Origin: Babylonia areolata
Taxonomy: Eukaryota > Mollusca > Gastropoda > Neogastropoda > Buccinidae
NCBI RefSeq assembly: GCF_041734735.1
Contig: NC_134878.1
Location: 40,875,148 to 40,939,147, forward strand
DNA: 64,000 bases
Direction: 5' to 3'
Shown: positions 1 to 10,974 of the stretch, one piece after another
How the letters are laid out: each line of letters begins with the position of its first letter
Numbering within the stretch: position 1 is the first letter of the stretch
Notes under the pieces: model-generated
What the model was told of the DNA's origin: nothing
The model's database searches: none
The model's input: the letters and a program-made list of their open reading frames with translations, nothing else
Program-made: the position numbers and the translations under genes

Positions 1-228
1 AACTGAATTCATTGAAAATTTTCACACAGTAACCTTAGGGTATCATCAACAAGTCTGCAAAATATCTAAAAGTTCGAACACAAATTATGCGAGTATTGTC
101 AAATTCAAAACAGCATGTCAAAAAATCCAATATCAGAGGAAAACTCACTTATTTCATTTGATGAGTTCTGGTGTAGCCTCCTCCAGATGGGCGTGGGTTA
201 CCCTACTTGTGTGTGAAGGAGCCCCATC

Positions 229-576
229 TTGCTGAAACATGTAATTGTTTCTAGGATAAAGATGCCTACAATCCAGGAGAAGATTGTCATCCATTCTTTT
301 GGCATCTCTGGCACAGCACTGGAATGGTTTTCATCTCACCTGTCCAATAGAACCCAGACTGTCGTTACAAACAAACGCTGTTCTCAACCTTCTATTCTGG
401 AATTTGGAGTCCCCCAGGGATCAGTTTTGGGACCCATGCTCTTCATTTTGTACACAAAGCCACTTGGCACCATCACAGCTCAGCACAAGGTCCAAAGCCA
501 TTCTTTTGCCGATGACACACAATTATATGATTTATGCACACCTGACCAGATCCATGACACCATCAACAACATTCTT
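229..576 (+). mobile_element. LINE reverse-transcriptase fragment (CR1/L2/Rex1-like)
   Basis: This is the palm part of a non-LTR retrotransposon reverse transcriptase. The plus-strand translation contains FGISGTALEWFSSHLSNRTQ, then the motif FGVPQGSVLGPMLF, and then the catalytic box SFADDTQLY, in the order usual for the CR1/L2/Rex1 group. It ends abruptly near base 576, where the opposite strand begins to encode a different part of a similar element. It is 5' and 3' truncated and not functional. The clade is judged from motifs only. Confidence 0.85.
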
Positions 577-2060
577 GAGCAGGGGTGTTACAAGGGCTTT
601 TTTGTACTCATCTGGGAAAATGCCTGGCTGAAGAGAGTTGTTGTTGATGACGGTCAAGGGAGGGAGAAGCACATCAACACATTCAAGCAAAAGGGATGTG
701 GAGATTGGGTCAAGTGCACATGTTTTGGGGCTAGATTTCATAATGACTTGCTCCTCTGTGACAGGACTAAAAATGTTGAAAGACGAGGAAGAGTGGGATT
801 TGTCAGTAAAGAGATGACCCGGTACGGACTGGCTAAATGTTTTGAGCTCATCTCTAATTGCCTTTATCTTGGTGATAAAGAAATCACCGAAAGCATCAGA
901 GAAGTCATCAGGAGGAATGTCAGTTGGCAGGGTGGAGTCTCTGCTCCTGCCAAGGAAATGGTCACTGGTTAAGAACAAGTTTTTAACAGATGTACTGGCT
1001 TCAGTCTTTAAGCTCCTGTACTCTTCTTTCACACTTTGAACAATGCTTGTGACCAACTGTTTTGCTGTCAAAAAGATCTGATGGTCCACTGTCAGACCAC
1101 GTTTGTGCCATTTCCTGTCAGCGTGATGGCGCTCTCTCTTGGCGTCAAGCAGGATGCTTCTGACAGCCGCATACCACGGGGACATGTGGCCTGAAGGCAC
1201 ACGCTTGTCTGTAGCGGGGGGGTGCCTGTCCAGCAATCCGCGAAGGCCATCATCCAGCTGTTGGGCGAAGAGGTCAGGTCCAAGGTCGTCCAGCATGTCC
1301 TGGATGTCAGCCTTGAATGCGTCCCTGTTGATGGCCTTAATGTCCTGCAGAGTGTGGTACACAGGCTGCCTCTTGGGGCGGGACACTTGAAGCCTGCAGA
1401 GAACAGCAGCATGGTCAGAGGAGACCATGTGGTCGACCTGGCAAGAGTGGACGAACTGATCAGCCTCTCGGTGCAGGACCCATCGAAGATGTGGCCGCTT
1501 CTGTAGTAGGTAGCCTCTTGCACACCCTGCATGAGGTTGAACCTCGACAGAATGTCCAGCACCCTGGAGGTAAGTGGATTTGCGGGCATGTCATAGTGCA
1601 CATTAAAATCGCCGACCACCACTGACTTGTCAAGTAGGACATTACAGTAATCAAGCAAGTCTGGCAGCTCTGCCAGAAATGTGGAGTCCAGGAGTTTGTT
1701 CTGCTTGCATGGCGGTGGTCTGTACAAGCAGAAGTGGACATGTTGGGGTGCTGTTAGTGTGAACTGAACCAGTTCACAGGCAGTGAGAGTGAAGGGGAAG
1801 GTGGAGGTGACGGTGACAGGGAGATTGTCACGGTAGAGGACTGCAAGTCCCTCACCCCATGTTGCACGAGGGAAAGATCTCAGCTTGTAGCCTGGCGGAA
1901 CTAAGTCCGCACATTTGCTTTCATCACCAGTGTTCTCGCCCTTGGTGAACTCCATAACTTGTGTTCGCTTTGATTTTGAGCCAATGGACTGTGCATTGAA
2001 TAGGCCCACAGTTACTCTGGTGTCTTGGTGACGACCATTGATGGCGATGACATTGCCCAT
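570..2060 (-). mobile_element. LINE endonuclease and RT N-terminal fragment (CR1/L2/Rex1-like)
   Basis: Read on the minus strand, this begins with an AP-type endonuclease (VGLFNAQSIGSKSKRTQV near the start, VVVGDFNVHYDMPANPLTS in the middle, ATYYRSGHIFD after it). It then passes through a linker into the start of the reverse transcriptase (CALDPISTSLLLECV, ALVTPLLKN), where it stops. The endonuclease and linker lie in different frames, so it is decayed. The missing downstream palm region is the kind of sequence found immediately beyond the junction on the opposite strand, so the two pieces meet tail to tail. Confidence 0.85.
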
Positions 2061-2745
2061 TTGAGTGTGCCCAGAGTCCAGTAAGTGTGGTGGAGTGGCT
2101 TGACCATGAGTCTTATTTGATGTTTCTAATGCCTTTACGACCTGTATTGTGTTGGGTCATCAAGTGAGAGGTGGGCTGGAGAGCAACAGAAAACATTCAC
2201 GTCAATCTCAATTCCTCTGCATGCCATACTGATGAGTGCAATGGGCTGAGTGGGGAGACCATTTTTCACAGGGCACAGGGGAAGAATTATTAAAATGGTC
2301 AAAATGCTGATAAAACTCGTGAGTTTTTGTTAGTTAAAAACTTTTTGTACAAACAGAATTTAACGTCTGCAGGCGCCTGTGTTCAGTAACGCTTGTTACA
2401 CTGACTTGAGTGCACGTGCGCTGCAAATAACAGAAGGGTTTAAGCACACTCACGTGAGAAGTAGCAACATTCGGTAAGATTGTACTGCACACTTGCCTAC
2501 GTAAAACTCGTGCTGCAGACACAGGACGAAATGAACATCTGTTGACCGTCTTGAGTGGTGTTGATATTCTGTTTCCTTCTTTAACACAAAGGAATTAATA
2601 AAAACAGTAATTGTTGTCAACCTACCAACCTTCGAACACAACAGAAAACACTGTTACATTCACACACAGTCCATCAGCATCTGTGTCGAAGTTTTCCGAA
2701 ATCTGTGCACTAGAACCACTGTAATTCACACAACAAACATGATAG
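2061..2745. other. No recognisable gene
   Basis: Between the LINE fragment and the long-TIR transposon I see no coding signal, tRNA or clear repeat. Short ORFs here have no recognisable domains. Confidence 0.5.
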
Positions 2746-2749
2746 TCTG

Positions 2750-3286
2750 TCAGGAGAAATTCCCAACCCCCCCTAATAAATTTCTCATATGTATTTTTTG
2801 GTGCTTTAGAGTGTATAAATCACGAAAAATCATGTTAACATAAAAAATCTTGGGGCTCACTGTCCCTTCTGGCTTAATTTTGAAGGATACCCATCTCAGG
2901 TGCCGCGGTTGCTTTTCGTCAGTCCAAAACCTTCCATAAGTTTGGTGATCACTTGTGTCTTTGTTATTTGAGCTGCGAGAATTTTCGTTACGTTTTTGTT
3001 GACAGTGATGCCTTCTGCACGATCCGCCATAATCAGAACGACAATATATGTAATAAAGCGACCGCAGTGAAGCTACGTGTGTACCCACCGTCTGTCACAC
3101 GTTGCGAACTGTGAATTTGCCAAAGTGTTTGCAATAAACCGTCTGTCTCGAAAACTGTGCAACTTATTAGAAACAAAGTACACCACAGTTTCAAAGACCA
3201 GTCTCTTGTGATTCTTTTGAGCTATGCCACATCACCATGGGCCTATTCTGCTGTCCTCTGTCGCCGATTTATCTCCCCTACCCCCT
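2750..3286 (+). repeat. Left inverted terminal repeat of the long-TIR transposon
   Basis: This arm is about 530 bp and matches the reverse complement of 6,602-6,938 plus 8,576-8,690. It keeps about 130 bp that the right arm has lost (roughly 2,935-3,060). On its minus strand it contains a 44-codon ATG-to-stop ORF (2,896-3,030) that begins MADRAEGITVNKN. The inner edge is the run gccgatttatctcccctac. Confidence 0.75.
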
Positions 3287-3338
3287 GCTTGGCTTCAACG
3301 CAAATATAATTCTTTACAAATTCAAATTGGTCTTTAAA

Positions 3339-3406
3339 AAAAAAAAAAAAAAGTTCATGTGCACTTTCCAAGTGTGGGCACATGTGTGTGTGTGTGTGTG
3401 TGTGTG
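3339..3406. repeat. Poly-A and (TG)n tract inside the transposon
   Basis: A run of about 17 A is followed by about 11 TG units just inside the left terminal repeat. It is simple sequence without coding value. Confidence 0.9.
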
Positions 3407-3419
3407 TTATCGGGAAAGG

Positions 3420-6400
3420 TTTGGAAGAAGCCTCAAACGTGCTCTGCACACAGATTGCAGTAAATCCAACAACGCCATCTGTATTCCACTCTGACAACTT
3501 TGACCAACTGCTGAGTGTAGTCCACAGCCTGAGTTCCGTTCACACAGCACACGGCATCATGCTGCAAGAAGTTGAAGGGACTGACCATGGTGGAACGTAC
3601 CGCGTGATGCCATCCATTCCAAGAACTGGATTTACCAGAGTGCTTCGTAACCCAGCGGAAAAGCCCACCTTTTGCAATTAGGCACTGGACAGTTGATGGC
3701 GGTGAAGATGCTCTCAAGAAAGTTCAAAAGTTCAAACCTCCAATGGATTCTTCTCCGGAAATACAGCAGCATGTCAGATCAGGAAATACCAGTGTGGGCT
3801 ATCTTCATTTTACAGTGTGGGCAGAACCCAGCAAAGAAGACGACATTGGACTACTACCCTGTGATCCATCACCCAATCACCGAGTACATGACAGTCCAGG
3901 AACACTTGCGACTTGCAGAGGAGGCCACGAGAGAGGTTGGACAAGAGTACATTACCACTATGTTTGATCTTGGGGTTTGTATGAAAGCCTACCTGATCAT
4001 CTGGAACCAGCCTGACCGGTACAAGAAGCATATCATTATGATCGGTACATTCCACCTTGCCTGTGCATACCTCAGGATGTTTGGGAAAAGCTGGATGGTT
4101 CTGGGTTCGGAGATATCCTTCCGGAGGCAGACCTGGTCTCTTCTGGTTTTCTGCAAGGGGTGCTGTCTGGCAAACATGAACGAGCATTGTTCTGCCATAA
4201 GACAATGCTTGAGAGTCTAGAACGCTTTGCTGGAAAGATGTCTTGAAATCAGAGATGAAGACGCGTCATTTCCGACACTGTCAGAAGACAGCATGATCAA
4301 ACTCCAGACAGCCTCATGTTTCTTCTCAAAGAGGCGTTGACTGAGCTTCAGCAAGATGAAGCTATCGCCAGTTTCATGGCAGAGTATGAATAGTTCAGAG
4401 ATGAGAAGGAGCCTTTGGACCAACTGCACAATTTTGGTTGTCATACATTGATCATGTATGGCTTGTCCTTGAGCTCCTTGAGGCTGTCAGAATCAATGAC
4501 TTCCTGCTCTGCGCACAAACGATGTCCCAAATACCAGACCTCTTCTTCAGTTTCAATGGACAAAACTACGCACGCTACCAGACCTTCTTCTCAGTCTTCT
4601 TGGCAAACATTGACTTGTCACATCCTGGAGCCAAGGAGATACTGCAGAGAAGTGCTTTCAGCGTGGCAAGGTCCTTCATTCCTGGCGATCGCTGTGCAGT
4701 GGACAAGACCATGGAAAATACGTTCATGAAGCACGCCAAAAGCCGAGGAGGAGCTGGCGGAGGTGGCATGGCACAAGGTGATGAGGTTGGCAGTAGACAT
4801 CGTGACTTGCGTCCTTCTGAGATACTGAAGAGCGAAAGCAACGTCATGAAGACTCAGGATACAATCGAAAGTTTCATTGACTCTTTCTGTGAGGAAGCCT
4901 CGGTCAAACTCATCGCCCTGTCATCTGGAGCATCTGTCCCAGCCGGCATTCAACATGATGTGTTGAGGGCAGAAAAAACTGGTAAAGCCGCGAAGGAGGC
5001 GTTCATCACACAGAGACTGATGGCAAATGACCATTTCTTTCAACCAGGCAAGCAGCTAAACCTGAAAACGATGACATCGATGAACAAAACCGTCCACATG
5101 AAGGCTACCAAGAAGAAGGGTGTGGAACACAAACAACAAGGGAACATTGCCTTTCAACTCCTTGTGAAGGCACAGGAAGCAGGCGTTCAACTCGATCTGA
5201 AACAGTTGATGACATACCAGCTTACTCCTGTACCTTACAGTATTGCCACTGCTGACAATTTCCTTGCCAAGACTCACAAAGCAAAAGGGTTCAACTACCT
5301 CACCAAAGATATGGAAGATGCCGCTCTACCTCCCCATGATGCGACGCTGGTTGTTATAAATGGCAATGCAGTGTTTCACTGCTGGCAACAGCTCCCTTCC
5401 AATTTCAGGGAGATCAGCCAGAAGATATTTGACATGCTGCCAGAGGGAACGGACGTGGTGTTCAGTACAGACATGTACAAAACGGACTCAATCAAAATGA
5501 TGGAAAGGAAAAGGAGAGGCACTAGCGATAATATCATCGTGAAAGGAGAAAGCACCAAGCGTCCTGCAGATTGGAAGACGTTTCTGTCAAACGACGAAAA
5601 AAAGAAGCAGCTCACCCAAGTATTACTCGACGTTTGGAGCAAAGATGAGAATACGCCAAAATTCAAGGACAGAAAAGTCATGCTGATATGTGAGGGAGAA
5701 GCCTTCCTGCTGCAATCGGCAGATGAGCTGAAGACAACAAGGACGCCAATCGCAATGCTCAAATTCACACAAGAAGAGACGGATTCCAGAAATGCTCTCT
5801 TTTGTGCGTACGCTGAACGGAATGGCTACAGGTTCGTCCGCGTCAAGAGTCCCGACTTGTACGTTTTCTTCATTTTCCTGCACTTCACTCTGCAGCTGAA
5901 GGACATGGTGATTCTATTCGACACAGGAATGGGGAAGAAACAGCGGCTCATCAACGTCACTGACATCGCAGAAGCATATGGGCAACAGCACTGCACCGCT
6001 TTTCTGGCTCTTCATGTTTATACCGGCTGTGACACAACAAGTGCGTTCAAGGGCATTGGGGAAAATGAAACCCATCAAAGTTCTTCAGCAGAATCCAAGA
6101 TTTGTAGAAACAATTGCCCACCCTGGAGATACATGGGCCATCGCTGAAGAAGTCGAAGCCAATCTTGAGACCTTCACCTGTGTCATGTACAGCAGACATC
6201 GTTTCACCAGTGTCGATGACCTCCGACACCAGCTACTCAAGGAGAGATGTGGAGATGAGCCATTGAATGCAAACAACAACATTGACATGGCAAGCATGCC
6301 TCCGTGCAAACAAATTCTTCAAGAGCACATCAAACGGAGCAACTATCAAGTTGCCATTTGGAAAAGGGCTCTCGAACCCATGTCTGATTTTCCAGCAGCA

Positions 6401-6598
6401 AGCAATGGGCATGGGTGGATCGACGTTGATGGCAGCTTGGAACCAGTGTGGTCTGCAGAAGACGTCATCCTGCCCGCAGATATGGTTGACTTCCTTGTGG
6501 ACTTTCCAGACTCTGACGACAACGAAGAAGAAGCTGTCATATCCTACGTATCCGAAGAGTCGCTTTCTACTTGTGCTGAGGGAAGCAACTCAGAATGA
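3420..6598 (+). pseudogene. Transposon protein with PIN/FEN1-like nuclease region, decayed
   Basis: Several frames together match one protein family that I recall as repetitive 'uncharacterized proteins' of corals, molluscs and lancelets. In order I see a DNFDQLLSVVHSL segment (about 3,490), ITEYMTVQEHLRLAEE (about 3,880), IGTFHLACAYLRMFG (about 4,040), YIDHVWLVLELL and YARYQTFFSVF (4,440-4,610), CAVDKTMENTF (about 4,690), the acid-rich VVFSTDMYKTDSIK (about 5,455), EETDSRNALFC (about 5,775), VKSPDLYVFF (about 5,845), VYTGCDTTSAFKGIG (about 6,020), and finally MPPCKQILQEHIKRSNYQVA (about 6,297). The last blocks look like the acidic motifs of a PIN/FEN1-type nuclease. In SPDLYV I expect a second Asp (SPDTDV in relatives as I remember them), so the active site is damaged. 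The longest open stretch is 4,438-6,060. Frame breaks lie near 3,690, 3,880, 4,220-4,438 and 6,060. It has no introns that I can see and is not functional. Confidence 0.6.
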
Positions 6599-6601
6599 TG
6601 A

Positions 6602-6938
6602 AATAGGGGGTAGGGGAGGTAAATCGGCGACAGAGGACAGCAGAATAGGCCCATGGTGATGTGGCATAGCTCAAAAGAATCACAAGAGACTGGTCTTTGA
6701 AACTGTGGTGTACTTTGTTTCTAATAAGTTGCACAGTTTTCGAGACAGACGGTTTATTACAAACACTTTGGAAAATTCACAGTTCGCAACGTGTGACAGA
6801 CGGTGGGTACACACGTAGCTTCACTACGGTCACTTCATTGCACATGGAAGGTTTGGGACCAACGAAAAGCAGTCGCGGCACCTGACATGGGTACTCTTCA
6901 AAATTAAGCCAGAAGGGACAGTGAGTCCCAAGATTTTT
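6602..6938 (-). repeat. Right inverted terminal repeat, inner part
   Basis: This is the reverse complement of about 2,845-3,286, with an internal deletion of about 130 bp. It ends at 'ccaagattttt', where the hairpin-ended repeat is inserted. The remaining outer part of the arm resumes at 8,576 with 'tttatgttaacatg'. Confidence 0.75.
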
Positions 6939-8575
6939 GACTCACTTGTGTAAACAAAGGGAGTCTATGTTTTGACCCGGTGTTCGGTTGTCTGTGCGTG
7001 TGTGTCTGTGATAAACTTTAACATTGCCATTTTCTCTGCAAATACTTTGTCAGTTGACACCAAATTTGGTTTGTCAGTTGACACCAAATTTGGCATAAAA
7101 ATAGGAAAACTTCAGTTCTTTCCAGTCATCTTGTTTAAAACAATATTGCACCTCTGGGATGGGCACAAAAAAATATATATAAAAGAAGCCAAATTATATG
7201 CAAACTGAATTTACTGTTATATTTATATATTTTTTTATTCTCTAAACTTGGCACTTCAATCTGATATTCTGACACAACAACAAGAGCAGTCGTTTTTTAT
7301 CATTTTTTGTTCAAACAGGAACTGCTTTTGCTAAGCATGGAAGTTATATTTATTCTGCATGTCTTTGGTGCAGATAGTAAAAAAGGGAAATTAATCTGTA
7401 ATTATTGCTAGGGTGCTTAATTTGCTTTAAACTGATCTTTCTCATCTTAAACATTACATTTTGAAATTATACTCAATACATAAAAAGCTTGTGTGTTTTA
7501 CTCTCAGTGTACAGGGCTTTCACTATGTTCATTCTCCCAAGTGGTCTTTTTCGGAAAATACTAAAATTAATATGACGAGTGGACTTTACAGATCTATTGG
7601 CTGAGCCCTGAAGGTCATGGGCAAAAATCAATTGCGTACACATATTTATACATATTCAAAGTGCGTGCTAATATTCTTCGCGAACGCGAACGACGCCATT
7701 TTGTTTTAAGGTTTTGACCTGCCCATTCAATCCTATATTCAATCGACAATACACGATAACATGTGATGGAAAGTTGGAGAAGGAGACCGTTAAATATTTA
7801 TTCAAAGAAAGATTTGTGAACGCCTCATCACTTACTGGATTATGCCCCAAACTGCCATAAAAATATCCACAGAATCAGTCGGAATTCACAGTTAAAAATA
7901 GTAAACCATGTGAGTTAATACCCTTGAATTGATGAAGCGTAAAAATTTCCAGTATTGACTTTTCTCAAAATGAAGTCCTTTTCACTTCATACGACGTTTA
8001 GAAGTACTTGTACTTGGCTCTACATGTTATTAGCTTAACAAAATACTCAATTTTCATATCAACTTTAAAACTATAAAACTAGAATGAACATAATAGAGAA
8101 ATTGAATCGACCTTGTCAACCGGGTGTAACTAAACTTGTACATCTATCTAGATCCAGAGAAAACGGCTAAATGTTGCAGTGTAATTGCGGTGATAGCCAC
8201 GTCTCCTTTACCGCGGACTTAAAAAAGAATTTTTAAATGCCCTTAAAGATTTTTTGAATGCCCAAGATACACCAGAATAATACGATTAAAACAGCGTTCT
8301 CACTGCGAATACGGCAATCAATTTATCGTCCTTTAAAAAAGCATGTTTAAATATTATATTTTTGAACGTCAGTTAAGGCGCCACAATAGTGTAATAGGTA
8401 AGACAGTTTCCTCTCACCCGAACACGCAGTGTTCGAATCTGCCATTAGGACTTTTTTTTCTTTTTTCTTTTTCTTTTAACCCGAAGCTTTATAATAACAA
8501 ATACAGAACATTTCAACGATTACATTTTTTTTAAAAGCGTATCACAAGTGAGTCTTGAAGGCCTTGCCTCTCTTG
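6939..8575 (+). mobile_element. Hairpin-ended repeat, copy A (about 1.64 kb)
   Basis: This copy starts with a terminal near-palindrome: gactcac, then a spacer, then gtgagtc (imperfect here, perfect in the copy ending at 19,986). Next come a short GT-rich tract and 'ctttaacattgccattttct'. It ends 'cacaagtgagtc' plus about 22 bp finishing 'cctctcttg'. It is nearly collinear with 17,867-19,536. About 200 bp before its end is a tRNA-like stretch (about 8,375-8,450) with a B-box-like 'gttcgaatctgcc' followed by a T-rich run. There is no coding capacity. It lies inside the right arm of the long-TIR transposon, so it is the younger insertion. The class is unknown; the ends recall foldback elements, but no CTRR or TC Helitron ends were found. 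Confidence 0.75.
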
Positions 8576-8690
8576 TTTATGTTAACATGATTTTTCATGA
8601 TCTATACAGTCTAAAGCACCAAAAAATGATGAGAAATTTATTAGGGGGTGGGGGGGTGAAAGTTGGACCATTTCTCCTGACCGAGTATGA
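8576..8690 (-). repeat. Right inverted terminal repeat, outer part
   Basis: This stretch reads tttatgttaacatgattttt and then the run tctaaagcaccaaaaaat. It is the reverse complement of the left arm's outer 100 bp (2,750-2,842). It shows that the right arm was continuous before the 1.6 kb insertion. Confidence 0.75.
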
Positions 8691-9406
8691 ACACAAATTC
8701 TCACACGTCCGTCCGAAGACACTGAATTTTCCTCCCAGGACTGGTGACGCTCCACTGAAAGTCAACGGACAGTTTGTTGTGGACCCTAAGTCCAAAGTGG
8801 GGCTCAAGTTTTCAACAGCTATGTTCCAGTACATCTTCAGTTTGGGGCAAGTGTACATAGACGAAGTGCTCAGAATGAAGTTCCCTATGAAGGGTGTTGA
8901 GCTGTCATCTACGCTGACTGACCTTGCCGTCTCAGATGAAGGCATCTGTAAACTCCTTGTCAGACTAGACCACTACCAAGCCTGTGGTCAAGACCACATC
9001 AGCCCACGAGTTTCAAAAAAATTGGCAGTTGAAGCAGCCCCGATCCTGACTATCTTCTTCCTGTCGTCAATCAGCACGGAAACAGTTGCATCAAACTGGC
9101 GAGATGCTAATGTTGCACCCTTTTTCAAAAAGGGGGAGCATTACGACTCAGCCAATTATCGGATAGGTCTCCTTCACAAGTGTTCCCTGCAAGATCTTAG
9201 AACATGTGATCCTATGAGCACTCATTCAACATCAATCTGGAGTGTAACGGAGTACTTGGACAAAAACTTCCGCAAAGCAAGATCCTGAGAAACTCAACTA
9301 TTAGATCTCAAAGAGGAGCTGAATGGGAACTTGGAGAATGGCCAGCAAACAGATGTCATCATACTGGACTTTGACAGAGTCAGCCACAGACTCCTCCTCC
9401 ATAAGG

Positions 9407-9866
9407 TGGGAGGATGGTGGCAGAATGGTTAAGACGCTCAGCTACCAATATAGAAAGTCCGTAAGGGTGTATGTTCGAATCCCGCTCTCATCCTTTCTCC
9501 CAAGTATGATTGGAAAATTGAACTGAGCGTCTTGTCATTCCGATGAAACGATAAACCGAGGTCCCGTGTGCAGCACGTACTTGGCGCAGTGAAAAAACAA
9601 ACAAACAAACAACAGTTTCAGTTTCAGTATCAGTAGCTCAAGGAGGCGTCACTGCGTTCGGACAAATCCATATACGCTACACCACATCTGCCAAGCAGAT
9701 GCCTGACCAGCAGTGTAACCCAACGCGCTTAGTCAGGCCTTGAGAACAAACAACAACAACAACAAAACACAAAAAACACACATGGCAACGAGTGTTGTCC
9801 TTTGGCAAAATCGTGTAGAAGAAATCCACTCTGATAGGTACACAAAATACAAGCATGCACTCAAGG
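9407..9866 (+). mobile_element. tRNA-derived SINE (family A), split by a second SINE
   Basis: The head 'ggtggcagaatggttaagac' resembles an A box, and 'gttcgaatcccgc' is a B box. The body has 'gataaaccgaggtcccgtgt' and 'gcagcacgtacttggcgca'. The body resumes after a nested SINE with 'ggcaacgagtgttgtccttt' and 'ccactctgataggtacaca'. Full copies of the same family are at 26,183-26,604 (minus) and 47,428-47,833 (plus). The whole block is flanked by near-identical direct repeats (tcctcctccat at about 9,392 and 9,978), a target-site duplication in the host LINE. Confidence 0.85.
9613..9748 (+). mobile_element. Short SINE (family B), nested in SINE A
   Basis: This 135 bp repeat is defined by 'agctcaaggaggcgtcactg', 'acaaatccatatacgctaca' and 'cccaacgcgcttagtcaggc'. 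Other copies are at 9,858-9,971 (minus), 15,491-15,567 and 25,835-25,962. 'gttcggacaaatcc' resembles a pol III B box. Confidence 0.9.
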
Positions 9867-9971
9867 CCAGACTAAGCTCGTTGGGTTATGCTGCTGGTCA
9901 GGCATCTGCCTAGTAGATGTTTACCATTAATGGATTTGTCCGAACGCAGTAACGCCTCTTTGAGAAATTGA
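9858..9971 (-). mobile_element. Short SINE (family B), inverted copy
   Basis: This is the reverse complement of the family B consensus (ggccagactaagctcgttgg and gtccgaacgcagtaacgcct). It lacks the first few bases and has several substitutions. With 9,613-9,748 it forms an inverted pair about 110 bp apart. Confidence 0.85.
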
Positions 9972-10125
9972 ACCTGATCCTCCTCCATGAGTTCAAGGCA
10001 AATCAACCAGTGGCTTAAGGCATTTCCTGGTGATCGGCGGCAGTCAGTACTAGTTAACAGAGCAGTGTCAGAATATGTGAGCATGCGCTCAAGAGTTCTA
10101 CAGGGGTGTTGGAGGCCCAGCACTT

Positions 10126-10126
10126 T

Positions 10127-10179
<53 letters not shown>

Positions 10180-10182
10180 ATG
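10126..10182. repeat. (TA)n(TG)n microsatellite
   Basis: About 13 TA units run directly into about 15 TG units. The tract sits within the jockey-like LINE, just where the catalytic palm box is lost. Confidence 0.95.
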
Positions 10183-10974
10183 ACCAGCATCAGCTGCAGA
10201 TGGACCTTGATTCAATTCAATTCAAAATACTTTATTGTCTGTTTCAACGAAAACAGAAAATTTTCTTTCGTCTGGAGGATTTGGAGCAGAGTTGGGACAT
10301 GACTTTCCATCCTTGAAAATGTACAGTCCTCCGTGTCGCCCGCAAAAAGATCACAGGTAAGCCGGAATACCAGCTTCACAGCCCCACCTTGACAACAGTT
10401 ACCTCAGCCACGTACCTTGGAGTTACCATCACCTGAGATCTCAACTCTGACGAGCTCATCCCCACCATATGCGTAAAAGCCAATAAAACTCTTGGATTCT
10501 TACGACGAAAACTCGAGATCGGCGCACGCCACTTAAAGGAGACCACCTACAAATACTTGGTCTGACCCATACTTGCACAGTATGGGACCCCTACACCCAA
10601 AGTAACAGAACAAGACCGAGGCTCTCCAGCACAGAGCTACTCGCTTTATTGAAAACCGCTGCCACAACATCTCCAGTGTCGAGGTCATGGTCAGTGGACT
10701 TGGACGGCCCTCCCATCAACATTGCAGAAGATAAGCGAGATAAGGTCCTGAACAACCAGGCCATAGTTGACAGGTCAAAGATTGCCCCCGTCCCTGTTTG
10801 GCAGAGAAGAGACCAGCTGTGCCAGATCCATTGCAGAACCCACTATTGGAAATTCTCATTCTTTCTAGTAAATACCACCATGAATTGGAATGAGGTGCCA
10901 GAAACAGCTGTGGTAGCTAGTATCCTTGACACATCCAAATCAAGAGTGTCAGACTGTTAGACTGCACCATAACT

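Larger units (their letters stand above)
2750..8690 (+). mobile_element. DNA transposon with very long inverted terminal repeats
   Basis: The inner part of the left arm (about 2,845-3,286) reappears as the reverse complement at 6,602-6,938. The outer part (about 2,750-2,842, containing catgttaacataa and the run ggtgctttag) reappears inverted at 8,576-8,690, after a 1.6 kb foreign repeat. The innermost 230 bp of the two arms are almost identical. Between the arms is one decayed protein on the plus strand. Long inverted repeats flanking a single coding region indicate a cut-and-paste DNA transposon. No DDE transposase motif is recognised. A PIN/FEN1-like nuclease region makes an Academ-type relationship (known for XPG-like nucleases) one possibility. 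The exact outer ends and the target-site duplication could not be fixed. Confidence 0.75.
8697..10970 (+). mobile_element. Jockey-like LINE, interrupted by SINEs
   Basis: A degraded non-LTR reverse transcriptase lies in three pieces. The first (8,740-9,405) has APLKVNGQFVVDP, GQDHISPRVSKKLAVEAAPI, NWRDANVAPFFKKGEHYDSA and TDVIILDFDRVSHRLLLHK. The second resumes after the SINE block at about 9,987 with NQWLKAFPGDRRQSVLVN and RSRVLQG. The third (10,290-10,970), after a (TA)n(TG)n tract and a short AT-rich insert, has WDMTFHPSKC, ATYLGVTIT and KANKTLGFLRRKL. The catalytic ADD box is missing, apparently lost at the microsatellite. Multiple stops and frame changes make it inactive. Confidence 0.8.

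Noticed and set aside
229-2060. Twin priming as the cause of the inverted LINE pair
   Set aside because: Twin priming joins the 5' end of the inverted part to the downstream part; here the 3' ends of the two sense pieces meet.
6939-8575. Helitron
   Set aside because: A terminal hairpin is present, but it is at the outermost end and no CTRR 3' end or A/T insertion site was found.
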